A program made the translations under genes and the position numbers. From positions 62,001-126,000 of the forward strand of contig NZ_JASNWF010000002.1 of the NCBI RefSeq assembly GCF_030283205.1: 64,000 bases of DNA, read 5' to 3'. The stretch is from Actinomadura opuntiae. GTDB lineage: Bacteria; Actinomycetota; Actinomycetes; Streptosporangiales; Streptosporangiaceae. This document shows positions 7,841 through 15,618 of this stretch, in pieces (the first letter of the stretch is position 1; each line of letters starts with the position of its first letter). The notes under the pieces were generated by a model that did no database searches, was not told the origin of the DNA, and was given only the letters and a program-made list of their open reading frames with translations.

Positions 7841-8226
7841 TCTTCACCCAGGCGGAGCTCGACTACCTGGCCACGCAGCACATCGGACGGCTGGCCACCG
7901 TCGCGCCCGACGGGCAGGTGCAGAACAACCCGACCAACTTCTTCGTCGACGCCGACACCGGCACGATCGTCATCGGCGGCGGCGCGCTGGGCGCGTCCAA
8001 GAAGTTCCGGAACGTCCAGCGGGGCAGCACGGTCGCCTTCGTCGTGGACGACCTGGCGACGGTCGACCCGTGGGCGCCCCGGGGCATCGAGATCCGAGGC
8101 ACCGCGGTGGCGCTGACCGACCAGGACCCGCCCCGGCCCGGCCTATCCCGAGAGACCATCAAGATCACCCCGACCAAGATCGTCACCTGGGGGCTGGAGG
8201 GACCCCGCACGAGCCGCGCCGTGTGA
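7837..8226 (+). CDS. PPOX class F420-dependent oxidoreductase
   Basis: A 129-residue split-barrel flavin-type protein resembling TIGR04023. MIFTQAELDYLATQHIGRLA opens the barrel, then VAPDGQVQNNPTNFFVD, and KKFRNVQRGSTVAFVVDDLA, closing with IKITPTKIVTWGL. In this family the deazaflavin F420 or FMN binds between dimer subunits. Its ATG overlaps the stop of the truncated esterase fragment by 4 bases, implying coupled translation in the present arrangement. Converges with the ATP-binding protein gene (7 bp gap). Confidence 0.8.
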   Translation: MIFTQAELDYLATQHIGRLATVAPDGQVQNNPTNFFVDADTGTIVIGGGALGASKKFRNVQRGSTVAFVVDDLATVDPWAPRGIEIRGTAVALTDQDPPRPGLSRETIKITPTKIVTWGLEGPRTSRAV

Positions 8227-8233
8227 CGGCCGG

Positions 8234-8635
8234 TCACGCGGCCCCGCCCAGCTCGACCCGCACGATCTTCCCCTTTCCGGGCCTTTTCTCCACCGTCCAT
8301 CCCCCGGAAAGGCACGCCACCAGCGGCAGCCCGCGCCCTCCGAGATCGCCGAGCGCCGGATAGCGCATCTCCGGAAGCTCGTCACTCCCGTCCCACACCT
8401 CAATTACCGGACATTCTCCGGATAGGCGGAAAACCACCTTTATTGCAAGGTCGCCACCGGCCTTCCCGCACGCGGTGATCGCGTTCGTGACCAGCTCCGA
8501 CACCACCAGCCGCGCCATGTAGTCGTCGCCGAGCCCCCAGTGCGCCCACGCCACCGAGACGAGCTGCCGCGCCTCCCGCGCCGACTCCGGAACCGGTTTG
8601 AGGCAGCACTCGAAAGCGTCCGCCAACCCGTCCAC
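8234..8635 (-). CDS. ATP-binding protein, anti-sigma-like HATPase
   Basis: About 133 residues from GTG 8635 (GTG 8650 is possible); the longer frame to 8785 would invade the divergent gene. The GHKL fold is shown by the N-box VSELVTNAITACG, the G1-like EVWDGSDELP and the G2-like LGGRGLPLVACLSGGW. These small SpoIIAB/RsbW-like proteins are soluble ATPases or kinases. In actinomycetes they occur beside XRE-DUF5753 and DUF397 genes, as here. The role of the trio in this organism is unknown; relatives influence development and antibiotic production. Confidence 0.75.
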   Translation of the reverse strand: MDGLADAFECCLKPVPESAREARQLVSVAWAHWGLGDDYMARLVVSELVTNAITACGKAGGDLAIKVVFRLSGECPVIEVWDGSDELPEMRYPALGDLGGRGLPLVACLSGGWTVEKRPGKGKIVRVELGGAA

Positions 8636-8756
8636 TTCCCGATCACCCACCCTTTCTGCGAATCTTTCACCGTTCGACTCCAAGAGTGAATGGCCGCCGT
8701 TACCGTGGCCATGGATCTGAGCAACGAGAGACAAGATCGAATTCGGAGGGGTGGCG

Positions 8757-9569
8757 ATGACGCGCCGCGAAGAGCTTGATCCCACGGCCTCGCTCTGGGA
8801 CCTGTTCGCCGTCTACCTGCATGTTCTCCGGACGAAGCACGGCCTGTCGTGCGCTGCCGTCGGTCGGGTGGTCAGCGCCGCGCGGCAGACTGTCTCTCAT
8901 TGGGAATCCGGCCTGCTCCGCCCCGACGAAGACCAGATCCAGAAGCTGGACGCCCTCTACGAGACCGGCGGCCTACTGGAATGGCTCGCCTTCCACGCCG
9001 AGATCGTTCACGACGCGCGCTGGCAGAAGCAGCACCTGCACTACGACGCCCGATCGTCCAAGATCCGGCTGTACGAGCGATCGTTCATTCCGGGACTGCT
9101 TCAGACACCGGAGTACGCCCGAGCGCTGTTCGTGCTGGAGGGCATTGTCGATGACGTGGAGGGCGCCGTCGCCATGCGGATGGCCAGGCAGGAGCGCCTG
9201 TTCTCGGCGAACCCCCCGCACCTGTCCATGCTGATAGACGAGGACGTGATAGACCGGGCCGTCGGAGGGCGGGAGGTGATGTCCAAGCAGTTGGAGCGCC
9301 TCTTGGAACTCTCGGAACTGCACCACATCATCGTGCAGATCGTCCCTCGTGACCTGGGTTTTCACCACGGCCTCGTCGGGCCCATGAAGATCATGACGGT
9401 CGGAAGCGAGTTGATCGGCTTCACTGAGGCGCCGCTGGGTGGAAAGCTGATACGAGGCCCGAGAGAGGTCGGTCAACTTGCGCTGCGACTCGATCGCATC
9501 GGGGCGGACGCATTGAACCGTACGCAGACCAGGGATGTCATCCGACGAGCATTGGAGTCGTTGAAATGA
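8757..9569 (+). CDS. XRE family HTH regulator with DUF5753
   Basis: 270 residues from ATG 8757, which has GGAGGGG 6 bases ahead; the in-frame GTG at 8751 overlaps that RBS and is less likely. The N-terminal HTH (about residues 12-60) includes AAVGRVVSAARQTVSHWESG and L-R-P-D-E-D-Q-I. The rest is DUF5753 (Scr1-like effector domain), recognisable by YERSFIPGLLQTPEYARALF and IIVQIVPRDLGFHHGLVGPM and the final LDRIGADALN. It overlaps the DUF397 gene by ATGA. Members of this family form regulator/DUF397 partner pairs. Confidence 0.85.
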   Translation: MTRREELDPTASLWDLFAVYLHVLRTKHGLSCAAVGRVVSAARQTVSHWESGLLRPDEDQIQKLDALYETGGLLEWLAFHAEIVHDARWQKQHLHYDARSSKIRLYERSFIPGLLQTPEYARALFVLEGIVDDVEGAVAMRMARQERLFSANPPHLSMLIDEDVIDRAVGGREVMSKQLERLLELSELHHIIVQIVPRDLGFHHGLVGPMKIMTVGSELIGFTEAPLGGKLIRGPREVGQLALRLDRIGADALNRTQTRDVIRRALESLK

Positions 9570-9760
9570 CTCAGTGGCGCAAATCCAGCCGCAGTAGTGG
9601 GACACACGGAGCGACCGAGTGCGTCGAGTTGGCCACTCTTGCGGACGGCGTGGGGGTGCGGGACAGCAAGGACGCGGACGGCGGCCATGTCACCGTGGAG
9701 CGTGCAGCCTTCGCCGCCCTCCTCGCCCGCATCCGCTCCGGCGTCCTCGACCTCGTCTGA
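9566..9760 (+). CDS. DUF397 protein, partner of the XRE regulator
   Basis: 64 residues: TQWRKSSRSSGTHGATECVE at the N-terminus and VGVRDSKD near residue 30 are the DUF397 signature. Start ATG overlaps the stop of the XRE gene (ATGA), so translation is probably coupled. DUF397 proteins such as those of the Scr1/Scr2 and BldB-like groups are thought to interact with the neighbouring XRE protein; that is family knowledge, not shown here. Confidence 0.85.
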   Translation: MTQWRKSSRSSGTHGATECVELATLADGVGVRDSKDADGGHVTVERAAFAALLARIRSGVLDLV

Positions 9761-9794
9761 CCGGATCGGCCGGGACCCGACTCTGGCCGGTCAG
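9757..9794. terminator. Possible bidirectional terminator hairpin
   Basis: CTGACCGG (9757-9764) pairs perfectly with CCGGTCAG (9787-9794) across a 22-base loop that has further GC pairing. Both stop codons of the converging genes lie inside the arms. No T-run is present. Confidence 0.4.
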
Positions 9795-11404
9795 ACGATC
9801 TGGAGGTTGGCCATCATTCCCATGTCCTCGTGTTCGGCGTTGTGGCAGTGGAAGAGGTACCGGCCGCGGTAGCCGTCGAAGCGGGTGATGATCTCCGCGG
9901 CTTCGCCGGGACGCAGGGAGACCGTGTCCTTGAGGCCGGCGTCGTGGGGCAGCGGTGGACGGCCGCCGCGCGAGAGCACCCGGAACCCGACCAGGTGCAG
10001 GTGGACGGGGTGGTGGACGTCGGCGACCAGCCGCCAGACCTCGACGTCGCCGAGCCGGGTGGTGACGTCGGTGCGGGCCGGGTCGAACGGCTTCCCGTCG
10101 ATCAGCCAGCCGTGGCCGCCGTCCATGCGCCCGGCGCGGAAGGACAGGTCCCGGACCCGGACGGCGTCGGACCGGCGCCAGGACGGCAGGTCGGTGGACA
10201 GGACGCGCGGGATGCGGCCGCCGTCCTTCGCCTTGCGCGCGACGCGGAACGCCATCACGTCGCGGGTGCGTCCGGAGCCCAGCCGGTTGACGATCCGAAC
10301 GCGGCCGCCCACCGGGACGCGGGAGAAGTCGACGACCAGGTCGTAGCGTTCGGCGGGGGCGATCGGCAGTGACGTGTGGACGACCGGCGCGGCCAGGAGT
10401 CCCTGGTCGGCGCCGACCTGGACGAGGTCGAGCCGCCGCCCGTCGTCGGTGACCGCTTCCAGTTCGTAGTGGCGGGCGTTCGAGGCGTTCAGGACGCGCA
10501 GCCGGTACTGGACGGCATCGACCTCGTGGACGGGCCAAGGGGCGCCGTTGACGAGGATGACGTCGCCGAGGACGCCCGCGAGGTAGGGCTCCTGGACGCC
10601 CGGCCGTTCGCGCAGGGCGGGGTCGAGGGCGGGGTAGGTGAGCGTCCCGTCGGCGCCGAACGCGCGGTCCGCGATCATGAGGGGGAGTTCGCGCGGTCCC
10701 GAGGGGAGGCCGAGCGCGTCCTCGGCGTCGTCGCGGACGATGTGGAGCCCGGCGAGGCCGCGCCAGATCGCGGGGGCGGTGAAGTCCATGCGGTGGTCGT
10801 GGTACCAGAGCAGCGTCGGCCGCTGGTCCAGCGGGAACGTGTAGTCGCGCGTGAGCCGGGTCTCGACCGCCCGCGGGTCGCGCATGCCGCCCATGTGATG
10901 GTGACCGCTCCGGACGGCGGGCCATCCGCCGGGGAGGACGAGGTCGGTCGGGTATCCGTCGGAGGCGGCCGGGGTCCGTCCGCCGTGCAGGTGGACGACG
11001 GTCGGGACGGGCAGCTCGTTGCGGTGCCGGACGGTGACGGGCCGGCCGCGGCGGGACTCGATAGTCGGCCCGGGGAAGGTGCCGTCGTACGTCCACAGCG
11101 GGGTCCTGACCCCGGGCAGGATCTCCGCGGTCGTCTCGCGCTGGGTGATCTCGTACCGGTCGACGCCTCCGGCGGTGCCGGCCGGCCGGAGCACGGGCGG
11201 GATCGGCAGCGGCACCTGGAACGGGGGCGGCAGCGGCGCCTCGCTGCGCAGTTCGGCGCCGGTGCGGGGCGGGCGGCGGGCCAGCGCGTGGGCGGTCGTC
11301 AGGCCGGTGAACGCCACCAGTCCGAGCGCGCCGCCGATGCTCAGGAAGTGGCGCCTGGCCACCTCGCGGACCCCGTCGGGCCGGTCGTCCTCGTGCTCAC
11401 TCAT
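9791..11404 (-). CDS. Tat-exported multicopper oxidase
   Basis: 537 residues. The N-terminus carries a twin-arginine signal (ARRHFLSIGGALGLVAFTGL, from about residue 16). Copper motifs are in order: VVHLHGG near residue 137, WYHDHRMDF near 200, HPVHLHLVGF near 465, and HCHNAEHEDMGMM near 520, which hold the type 2/3 histidines and the type 1 cysteine with an axial Met region. This is the full three-cupredoxin laccase/bilirubin-oxidase-like layout. The enzyme would oxidise phenols, metals or bilirubin-type substrates outside the membrane. It overlaps the membrane-protein gene upstream by 8 bases, so both form one operon; a LysR gene is divergent. Confidence 0.9.
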   Translation of the reverse strand: MSEHEDDRPDGVREVARRHFLSIGGALGLVAFTGLTTAHALARRPPRTGAELRSEAPLPPPFQVPLPIPPVLRPAGTAGGVDRYEITQRETTAEILPGVRTPLWTYDGTFPGPTIESRRGRPVTVRHRNELPVPTVVHLHGGRTPAASDGYPTDLVLPGGWPAVRSGHHHMGGMRDPRAVETRLTRDYTFPLDQRPTLLWYHDHRMDFTAPAIWRGLAGLHIVRDDAEDALGLPSGPRELPLMIADRAFGADGTLTYPALDPALRERPGVQEPYLAGVLGDVILVNGAPWPVHEVDAVQYRLRVLNASNARHYELEAVTDDGRRLDLVQVGADQGLLAAPVVHTSLPIAPAERYDLVVDFSRVPVGGRVRIVNRLGSGRTRDVMAFRVARKAKDGGRIPRVLSTDLPSWRRSDAVRVRDLSFRAGRMDGGHGWLIDGKPFDPARTDVTTRLGDVEVWRLVADVHHPVHLHLVGFRVLSRGGRPPLPHDAGLKDTVSLRPGEAAEIITRFDGYRGRYLFHCHNAEHEDMGMMANLQIV

Positions 11405-11876
11405 CGTCGGTCTCCTGGCGCTTCGGTTCGGCTCCGGTCCGCGACGGCCTTCGTCCGAGGGGGCGGCGCCAGACGTCGACGAACTGCACGACGAGCGCGG
11501 CGATGGTCGCGACGCCCAGCGGGAGGTGCAGCCACAGCGCGCCGTTCATTCCGGCGAAGTACTGCACGGTCTCGGCCGCGACCAGGGCTGATGTGGCGAG
11601 GAACGGTCCCGCTCGGTGCAGCCGGACCCAGACGGCGATCGCCGCGATGAGCTGGACGTAGCCGAGGGACGTGGTGACGTTGGCGCCGGCCTCGTGCAGG
11701 CGCAGCCCGTCGTAGTCGCCGCTCAGGAACACGCCGGCGAACACCGGCTGGCCGAAGATCGCGACGATGTGCGCGCTGACGACGGCCCGCAGGGCCCACC
11801 ATGCGGGCCTCGTCCGGCGCGCGGCGCCGGGCCGGGCCGGCAGGGCCGGGCGGGCCTGGTCGGCTGCGGTGGCCAT
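11397..11876 (-). CDS. Four-helix membrane protein, operon partner of the multicopper oxidase
   Basis: 159 residues with an Ala/Arg/Pro-rich cytosolic N-terminus and about four hydrophobic segments: ALRAVVSAHIVAIFGQPVFA, SLGYVQLIAAIAVWVRL, ATSALVAAETVQYFAGM and LGVATIAALVVQFVDVW. No catalytic motif is recognised. The histidines in the first and fourth helices could bind haem or metal, but this is only a suggestion. The last 8 bases overlap the oxidase start, which indicates coupled translation and a linked role. Confidence 0.7.
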   Translation of the reverse strand: MATAADQARPALPARPGAARRTRPAWWALRAVVSAHIVAIFGQPVFAGVFLSGDYDGLRLHEAGANVTTSLGYVQLIAAIAVWVRLHRAGPFLATSALVAAETVQYFAGMNGALWLHLPLGVATIAALVVQFVDVWRRPLGRRPSRTGAEPKRQETDDE

Positions 11877-11950
11877 GGGGGTGCCCTCCTCACGATCGGT
11901 CCGGATTCGCGGACGCCCCCGACGTTATGACTCCGATGTTCTTCTGTCGA

Positions 11951-11980
11951 AGATCAATATTGTTAAGCTGTTATGACCGT
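11951..11980. promoter_or_regulatory. AT-rich operator/promoter region between lysR and the oxidase operon
   Basis: A perfect palindrome CAATATTG (11955-11962) sits in an unusually AT-rich 30-bp stretch followed by TTATGAC, which may be a -10 for the lysR gene. LysR proteins bind interrupted dyads with a T-N11-A core in such divergent spacers. Direct repeat GTTATGAC occurs here and again near 11923. Confidence 0.4.
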
Positions 11981-12006
11981 GCACGCATGACGAGGGCGGA
12001 GCAGCC

Positions 12007-12930
12007 GTGGATCTGAACTCGCTCAGGCAGTTCCTCGTGGTGGCGCGCCTGGAGCACCTCAGCGGCGCCGCCGAGGAGCTCCGCGTCGCCCAGCCGTCGC
12101 TGAGCCGCACCATCGCCCGGCTGGAGGGCGAACTCGGCGCGCCGCTGTTCGACCGGGCCGGACGGCTGCGCCTCAACGACACCGGGAAGCTCTTCCGCGG
12201 CCACGTCGAACGCGCCCTCGGCGAGCTCGAAGCGGGCCGGCGGGCCGTCGCCGAGGCCGCCGGCGAGGGCCTGCGCACCGTCCGGCTGGCGTCGGAGACG
12301 TTCCTCACCTTCACTGGGCCGCTCGCCGCGTACAAACAGGCCCATCCCGACATCGAGGTCGAACTCCATCAGATGCCCGCCGCGGACATGGCCCGCGCCC
12401 TCCTCGCCCAGGACGTCGACCTCTGCGCCGCCTCGCAGCCGGTCCACGGCGACGGCCTGGAGTCGGTCCGGCTGCTGGACGAGCAGGTGTGGCTGGCGAC
12501 CCCCCTCGACCACCCGCTCGCGGGCCGCACCTCGGTGACCGTCGACGAACTCGCGGGCGAGCCCTTCATCGCCGCCCACCGGGGGCACTGGCAGCGCCGG
12601 CTGCTCGACCGGCTCTTCGCCGCCCGCGACCTGGCCCCGCGGATCGTCTGCGAGGGCGACGAGGTGAGCGCCATCGCCGAGCTGATCAAGGCGGGGCTCG
12701 GCATCGGCCTCGTCCCCGCCCTCGCCCGGCGCACGGACTCCGCCGCGTCCGCCGCCTGGATCGCCGTCGACAGTCCCGACTGCCGCCGCGCGCTCACCCT
12801 GTACTGGGGCGCGGGCGGCCACCTCTCGACCGCCGCCCGCCTGATGCGCGCCACCCTCACCGACTGGCACTGGACCACCGCCGAACCACGACCCGGCTCC
12901 GGCCCGTCTTCTGGCGCGGACCGGCGGTGA
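12007..12930 (+). CDS. LysR family transcriptional regulator
   Basis: 307 residues from GTG. The LysR winged HTH is at residues 1-60 (LNSLRQFLVVARLEHLSGAA, RVAQPSLSRTIARLEGELGA, PLFDRAG). The substrate-binding domain runs from about 88, with HPDIEVELHQMPAADMARAL and IKAGLGIGLVPALA. It is divergent from the membrane-protein/multicopper-oxidase operon (130 bp), with a palindrome between, so that operon is the likely target. Confidence 0.85.
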   Translation: MDLNSLRQFLVVARLEHLSGAAEELRVAQPSLSRTIARLEGELGAPLFDRAGRLRLNDTGKLFRGHVERALGELEAGRRAVAEAAGEGLRTVRLASETFLTFTGPLAAYKQAHPDIEVELHQMPAADMARALLAQDVDLCAASQPVHGDGLESVRLLDEQVWLATPLDHPLAGRTSVTVDELAGEPFIAAHRGHWQRRLLDRLFAARDLAPRIVCEGDEVSAIAELIKAGLGIGLVPALARRTDSAASAAWIAVDSPDCRRALTLYWGAGGHLSTAARLMRATLTDWHWTTAEPRPGSGPSSGADRR

Positions 12931-13054
12931 TCAGGCGCCGGTCCGCGTGCCCCAGCGGTTCGGGGCGGCGTTGGCGGGCTTCCGGTGCGCGGCAGGGCGC
13001 GGGGGTCCCCGTCCGGGCGGGCGGTGGCCTCGGCCAGGTGCCCGAGCCGGGAGG

Positions 13055-13082
13055 CCCCTGAGCCTGTTCGGGGGCTGAGGGG
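13055..13082. terminator. Hairpin between lysR and tautomerase gene
   Basis: CCCCTGAGCC (13055-13064) pairs with GGCTGAGGGG (13073-13082) with one mismatch and an 8-base loop, ending directly at the tautomerase stop codon. Likely terminates both converging transcripts. The 150-bp spacer around it holds no gene. Confidence 0.5.
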
Positions 13083-13517
13083 TCAGCCGCTGGTCACGAG
13101 GGCTTGGATGTCCTCGATGCGCACGATCTCGCCGCGCGCTCCCCAGTTGCCCTCGGGGATCTCGTTGATGTGCACCCATGCGGTGCCGGGGTCGGTGAAG
13201 CGCTCCGGCTCCGCGTCGGCGTCCGCGAGGACCCGCGTGACCCGCCGCACGATGTCGCGGCGCTTGTCGTCGTTCATGGAACCGGCGGGCACCCCGACCC
13301 GCACCACGTACTTCGGCTTCTCCCCGGCGGGCAGCCGGCGGCCGCCCACGAACCAGGCGTCGATCTCGTTCACCACGAGCCACGAGATGGCCCGCGCGGC
13401 CTCGGTGTCGGGGGCGCCCTCGGCGATCATCACTTCCGACACCAGCCGCCCTCCGATCTCGTCGCGGGCCTCCCGGTCGAGGGAACCCGCGGGGACGAAC
13501 AGCTCCACGAACGGCAT
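13083..13517 (-). CDS. Tautomerase family protein
   Basis: 144 residues. The protein begins MPFVELFVPAGSLDREARDE, so proline 2 would become the catalytic N-terminal proline after methionine removal, as in 4-oxalocrotonate tautomerase relatives. A second similar half starts near residue 72 (YVVRVGVPAGSMNDDKRRDI), giving two fused beta-alpha-beta units; the second lacks the terminal proline. The product would be a cytosolic tautomerase or isomerase of keto-enol substrates. Divergent from an hxlR gene across a long inverted repeat. Confidence 0.75.
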   Translation of the reverse strand: MPFVELFVPAGSLDREARDEIGGRLVSEVMIAEGAPDTEAARAISWLVVNEIDAWFVGGRRLPAGEKPKYVVRVGVPAGSMNDDKRRDIVRRVTRVLADADAEPERFTDPGTAWVHINEIPEGNWGARGEIVRIEDIQALVTSG

Positions 13518-13529
13518 CAGTCAGTCCTC

Positions 13530-13578
13530 TCATTGAACTCTGTCGGTCCCGGCACCGTATCCCGAGTGAGTTCAATGA
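13530..13578. promoter_or_regulatory. Divided HxlR operator: two inverted 11-bp half-sites
   Basis: TCATTGAACTC at 13530-13540 recurs as its exact reverse complement at 13568-13578. Centres are 38 bp apart (between three and four helical turns). One half sits 12 bp upstream of the tautomerase start, the other just upstream of the hxlR -10 box, so one regulator bound at both could control both genes. Confidence 0.6.
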
Positions 13579-13588
13579 ATCAACCCTC

Positions 13589-13594
13589 TACACT
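13589..13594 (+). promoter_or_regulatory. -10 box of a leaderless hxlR promoter
   Basis: TACACT ends 6 bases before the ATG at 13601, and no Shine-Dalgarno lies between. This matches the spacing of actinobacterial leaderless transcripts. The -35 is weak, which would fit a regulated promoter. Confidence 0.5.
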
Positions 13595-13600
13595 GGGGGC

Positions 13601-14110
13601 ATGCAACGGACCAGCTTCGCGGAGATGCACTGCTCGATCGGGCAGGCACTGGAACGCGTCGGCGAGTGGTGGACGCCCCTGATCGTGCGGGACCTCCACC
13701 TCGGCCTGCACCGGTTCGACGACATCGCGGAGAACCTCGGCATCTCCCGCAACCTGCTCACCCGCCGGCTCGAGGCGCTGGTCGCCGACGGCATCGTGGA
13801 GCGGCGGGCGTATCAGCAGCGGCCGCTGCGGCACGAGTACCACCTCACCGAAGCGGGCCGCGAGCTCGTGCCGGTGCTGATGGCGCTGATGGCCTGGGGC
13901 GACAAGTGGACGACCCCGGTGGGCGGCCCGCCGGTGCGCCTCGTGCACGACGGATGCGGTGCCGAGTTCACGCCGCAGGTCTGCTGCTCGGAGTGTGGGG
14001 AGCCCGTGACGACCGCGGACGTGACGTCGCTCGCCGGCCCGGGCGCCGCCTCGGGGCCGGGAACCAGGGTGCTGGCCCGCCGCAATGGCGGCGCATCCGA
14101 GGAGTCGTAA
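13601..14110 (+). CDS. HxlR family transcriptional regulator
   Basis: 169 residues. The HxlR winged helix fills residues 8-100: CSIGQALERVGEWWTPLIVR, GLHRFDDIAENLGISRNLLT and the wing QQRPLRHEYHLTEAGREL. A C-terminal extension has a cysteine pattern (DGCGAEF, VCCSECGEPV) that looks like a small zinc ribbon, found in part of this family. Predicted redox or aldehyde-sensing role is unproven. The neighbouring tautomerase is the probable target. Confidence 0.85.
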   Translation: MQRTSFAEMHCSIGQALERVGEWWTPLIVRDLHLGLHRFDDIAENLGISRNLLTRRLEALVADGIVERRAYQQRPLRHEYHLTEAGRELVPVLMALMAWGDKWTTPVGGPPVRLVHDGCGAEFTPQVCCSECGEPVTTADVTSLAGPGAASGPGTRVLARRNGGASEES

Positions 14111-14236
14111 CAGACCCGTCCCCTCACGACACCGGCGGCGGGAGCCCGCGGTGGCGTAGGTCACCGGCGACGGCTGTTATGCGCGGTGGGGCGGCGGTGT
14201 CTTGTGGTCGACATGTTCGAGTGAAGGGGCCACGTC

Positions 14237-14620
14237 ATGAACCTCGCGTTGTGGATCGTCGCCGGTGTGCTGGGCGCCGTCATGTTCTTCGGCGGTGTCA
14301 CGAAGCTGGTCGTGCCGAAGGCGAAGCTGGCCCAGGCGCCCGCCGGGGGCTGGACCGGGGACGCGAGTGTCGGGTTCGTCAAGACGCTCGGCGCCCTGGA
14401 GGTGCTGGCGGCGGTCGGGATCATCGTGCCCGCCGTGGTCGACGTGGCGCCGGTCATGGTGCCGGTGACCGCCGTGTGCTGGGTGCTGCTGATGGTCGGC
14501 GCGATGACCACGCACCTGCGCAGGCACGAGCGCGCGGCGGTCGTGGCGAACGTCGTCTACCTGGCGATGGCCGTGTTCGTGGCGTGGGGACGGTTCGGGC
14601 CCGAGTCGTTCACCGGCTGA
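14237..14620 (+). CDS. DoxX family membrane protein
   Basis: 127 residues with four hydrophobic helices: LWIVAGVLGAVMFFGGVTKL, LGALEVLAAVGIIVPAVVDV, VMVPVTAVCWVLLMVGAMTT and AAVVANVVYLAMAVFVAWGR. The G-G-x-x-K-L motif in the first helix is typical of DoxX. GAAGGGG lies 9 bases ahead of the ATG. DoxX-like proteins take part in membrane redox or integrity complexes; no partner is next to it. Its 3' end is overlapped tail-to-tail by remnant genes on the other strand. Confidence 0.8.
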   Translation: MNLALWIVAGVLGAVMFFGGVTKLVVPKAKLAQAPAGGWTGDASVGFVKTLGALEVLAAVGIIVPAVVDVAPVMVPVTAVCWVLLMVGAMTTHLRRHERAAVVANVVYLAMAVFVAWGRFGPESFTG

Positions 14621-15549
14621 CCGGGGCGAGGCGGTAGCGGCGGCGGGCGTTGGCGGAGAACAGCGCGCGCCGCTCGGCCTCGGTGAGCGGTGCGGAGATC
14701 TCCTGGTACGCGGCGAGCAGGTCGGCGTAGGTGCCGGCGACGCCGTCCACCGGGAAGTTGCTGCCGAAGAAGCAGCGGTCGACGCCGAAGAGGTCGAGGC
14801 AGCTCTCGACGTAGGGGCGCAGCTCCTCGACGGCCATGGTGCGCAGGGCCATGCCGAGGCCGGAGAGCTTGCAGTGGACGTTCGGGAGCGCGGCGAGCGT
14901 GGCCATCCCGGCGCGCCACTCGGGGAAGGGCTCCTTGTCCGGCCAGCCGGTGTGCTCGGCGACGACCACGAGCGCGGCCATCCGGATCCACCAAACATAT
15001 GCTTGCTTGGCTTGGCTCCCCCACGCTACCTCGGCGGATCGGGTGCCGGTACCTGACATGGGCGAGCGGGAAACCGCGCGTGGCGTCCTGCTTGACCGCA
15101 CCGTCGGGGTGCCAGCCGGCGGCCTCGTAGAAGCGGCGGGCCCGCGCGTTGGTCTCCAGCACCCAGAGCGTGACCTGCTCGTAGCCGGCTTCGGCGAGGG
15201 TTTCGAGGGCGGCGGCCATGAGCCGCCGGCCGGTCCCGGCGCCCCACGCGCCTGGGTCGAGGTAGATCGCGGCGATCTCGGCGACGGCCGCCGGGTCCTC
15301 GTCCGGATCGCGGGTCGGGCCCAGCGAGACGAAGCCGGCGACGCGCCCGTCCGCCTCGGCGACCAGGACCCCGCGCGCGGGCCACGAGGACTCCGCCAGC
15401 CGCCGCTCCCAGATAGGCCGCCGCTCGGCGGGGTCCAGCCGGTCGAGGTAGTCCTGCGGTATCAGCCCCCGGTAGGCGGCCTGCCACGACCGGACGTGGA
15501 CGCCGGCGATCGCGTCCGCGTCGGCCGTCCGCGCTCTTCGAATCACCAT
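14557..15549 (-). CDS. GNAT family N-acetyltransferase with an abnormal C-terminal extension
   Basis: Residues 1-171 (15037-15549) form a normal GNAT domain: MVIRRARTADADAIAGVHVR, AEIAAIYLDPGAWGAGTGRR (acetyl-CoA P-loop), TLWVLETNARARRFYEAAGW. Family members end about where the text reads VRYRHPI. Here no stop codon follows; the frame continues about 160 codons out of frame through the amidohydrolase remnant and even into the antisense of doxX, ending at 14557. The tail is arginine-rich and unlike any domain. ATG 15549 was chosen over 15561 because it abuts the domain. Activity may be lost or reduced. Confidence 0.65.
   Translation of the reverse strand: MVIRRARTADADAIAGVHVRSWQAAYRGLIPQDYLDRLDPAERRPIWERRLAESSWPARGVLVAEADGRVAGFVSLGPTRDPDEDPAAVAEIAAIYLDPGAWGAGTGRRLMAAALETLAEAGYEQVTLWVLETNARARRFYEAAGWHPDGAVKQDATRGFPLAHVRYRHPIRRGSVGEPSQASICLVDPDGRARGRRRAHRLAGQGALPRVARRDGHARRAPERPLQALRPRHGPAHHGRRGAAPLRRELPRPLRRRPLLLRQQLPGGRRRRHLRRPARRVPGDLRTAHRGRAARAVLRQRPPPLPPRPGQPVNDSGPNRPHATNTAIAR
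14610..14981 (-). pseudogene. Amidohydrolase (metal-dependent hydrolase), C-terminal remnant
   Basis: About 123 codons matching the end of an Amidohydro_2 (PDC/lactonase-like) enzyme: VVVAEHTGWPDKEPFPEWRA, ALPNVHCKLSGLGMALRT, CFFGSNFPVDGVAGTYADLL, then SANARRRYRL. Normal members have about 280 residues; the N-terminal metal-binding H-x-H part is absent. Upstream of 14981 the frame runs into sequence that belongs to the GNAT gene in another frame, so the break is a recombination junction. Probably non-functional. Confidence 0.7.
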
Positions 15550-15618
15550 GAGAGGGGTCATACCGGTGGAAGGCCGGTCCCGTCGAGCGGCAGGGCCGGC
15601 GCGGTCGCGGTGAGGCCG

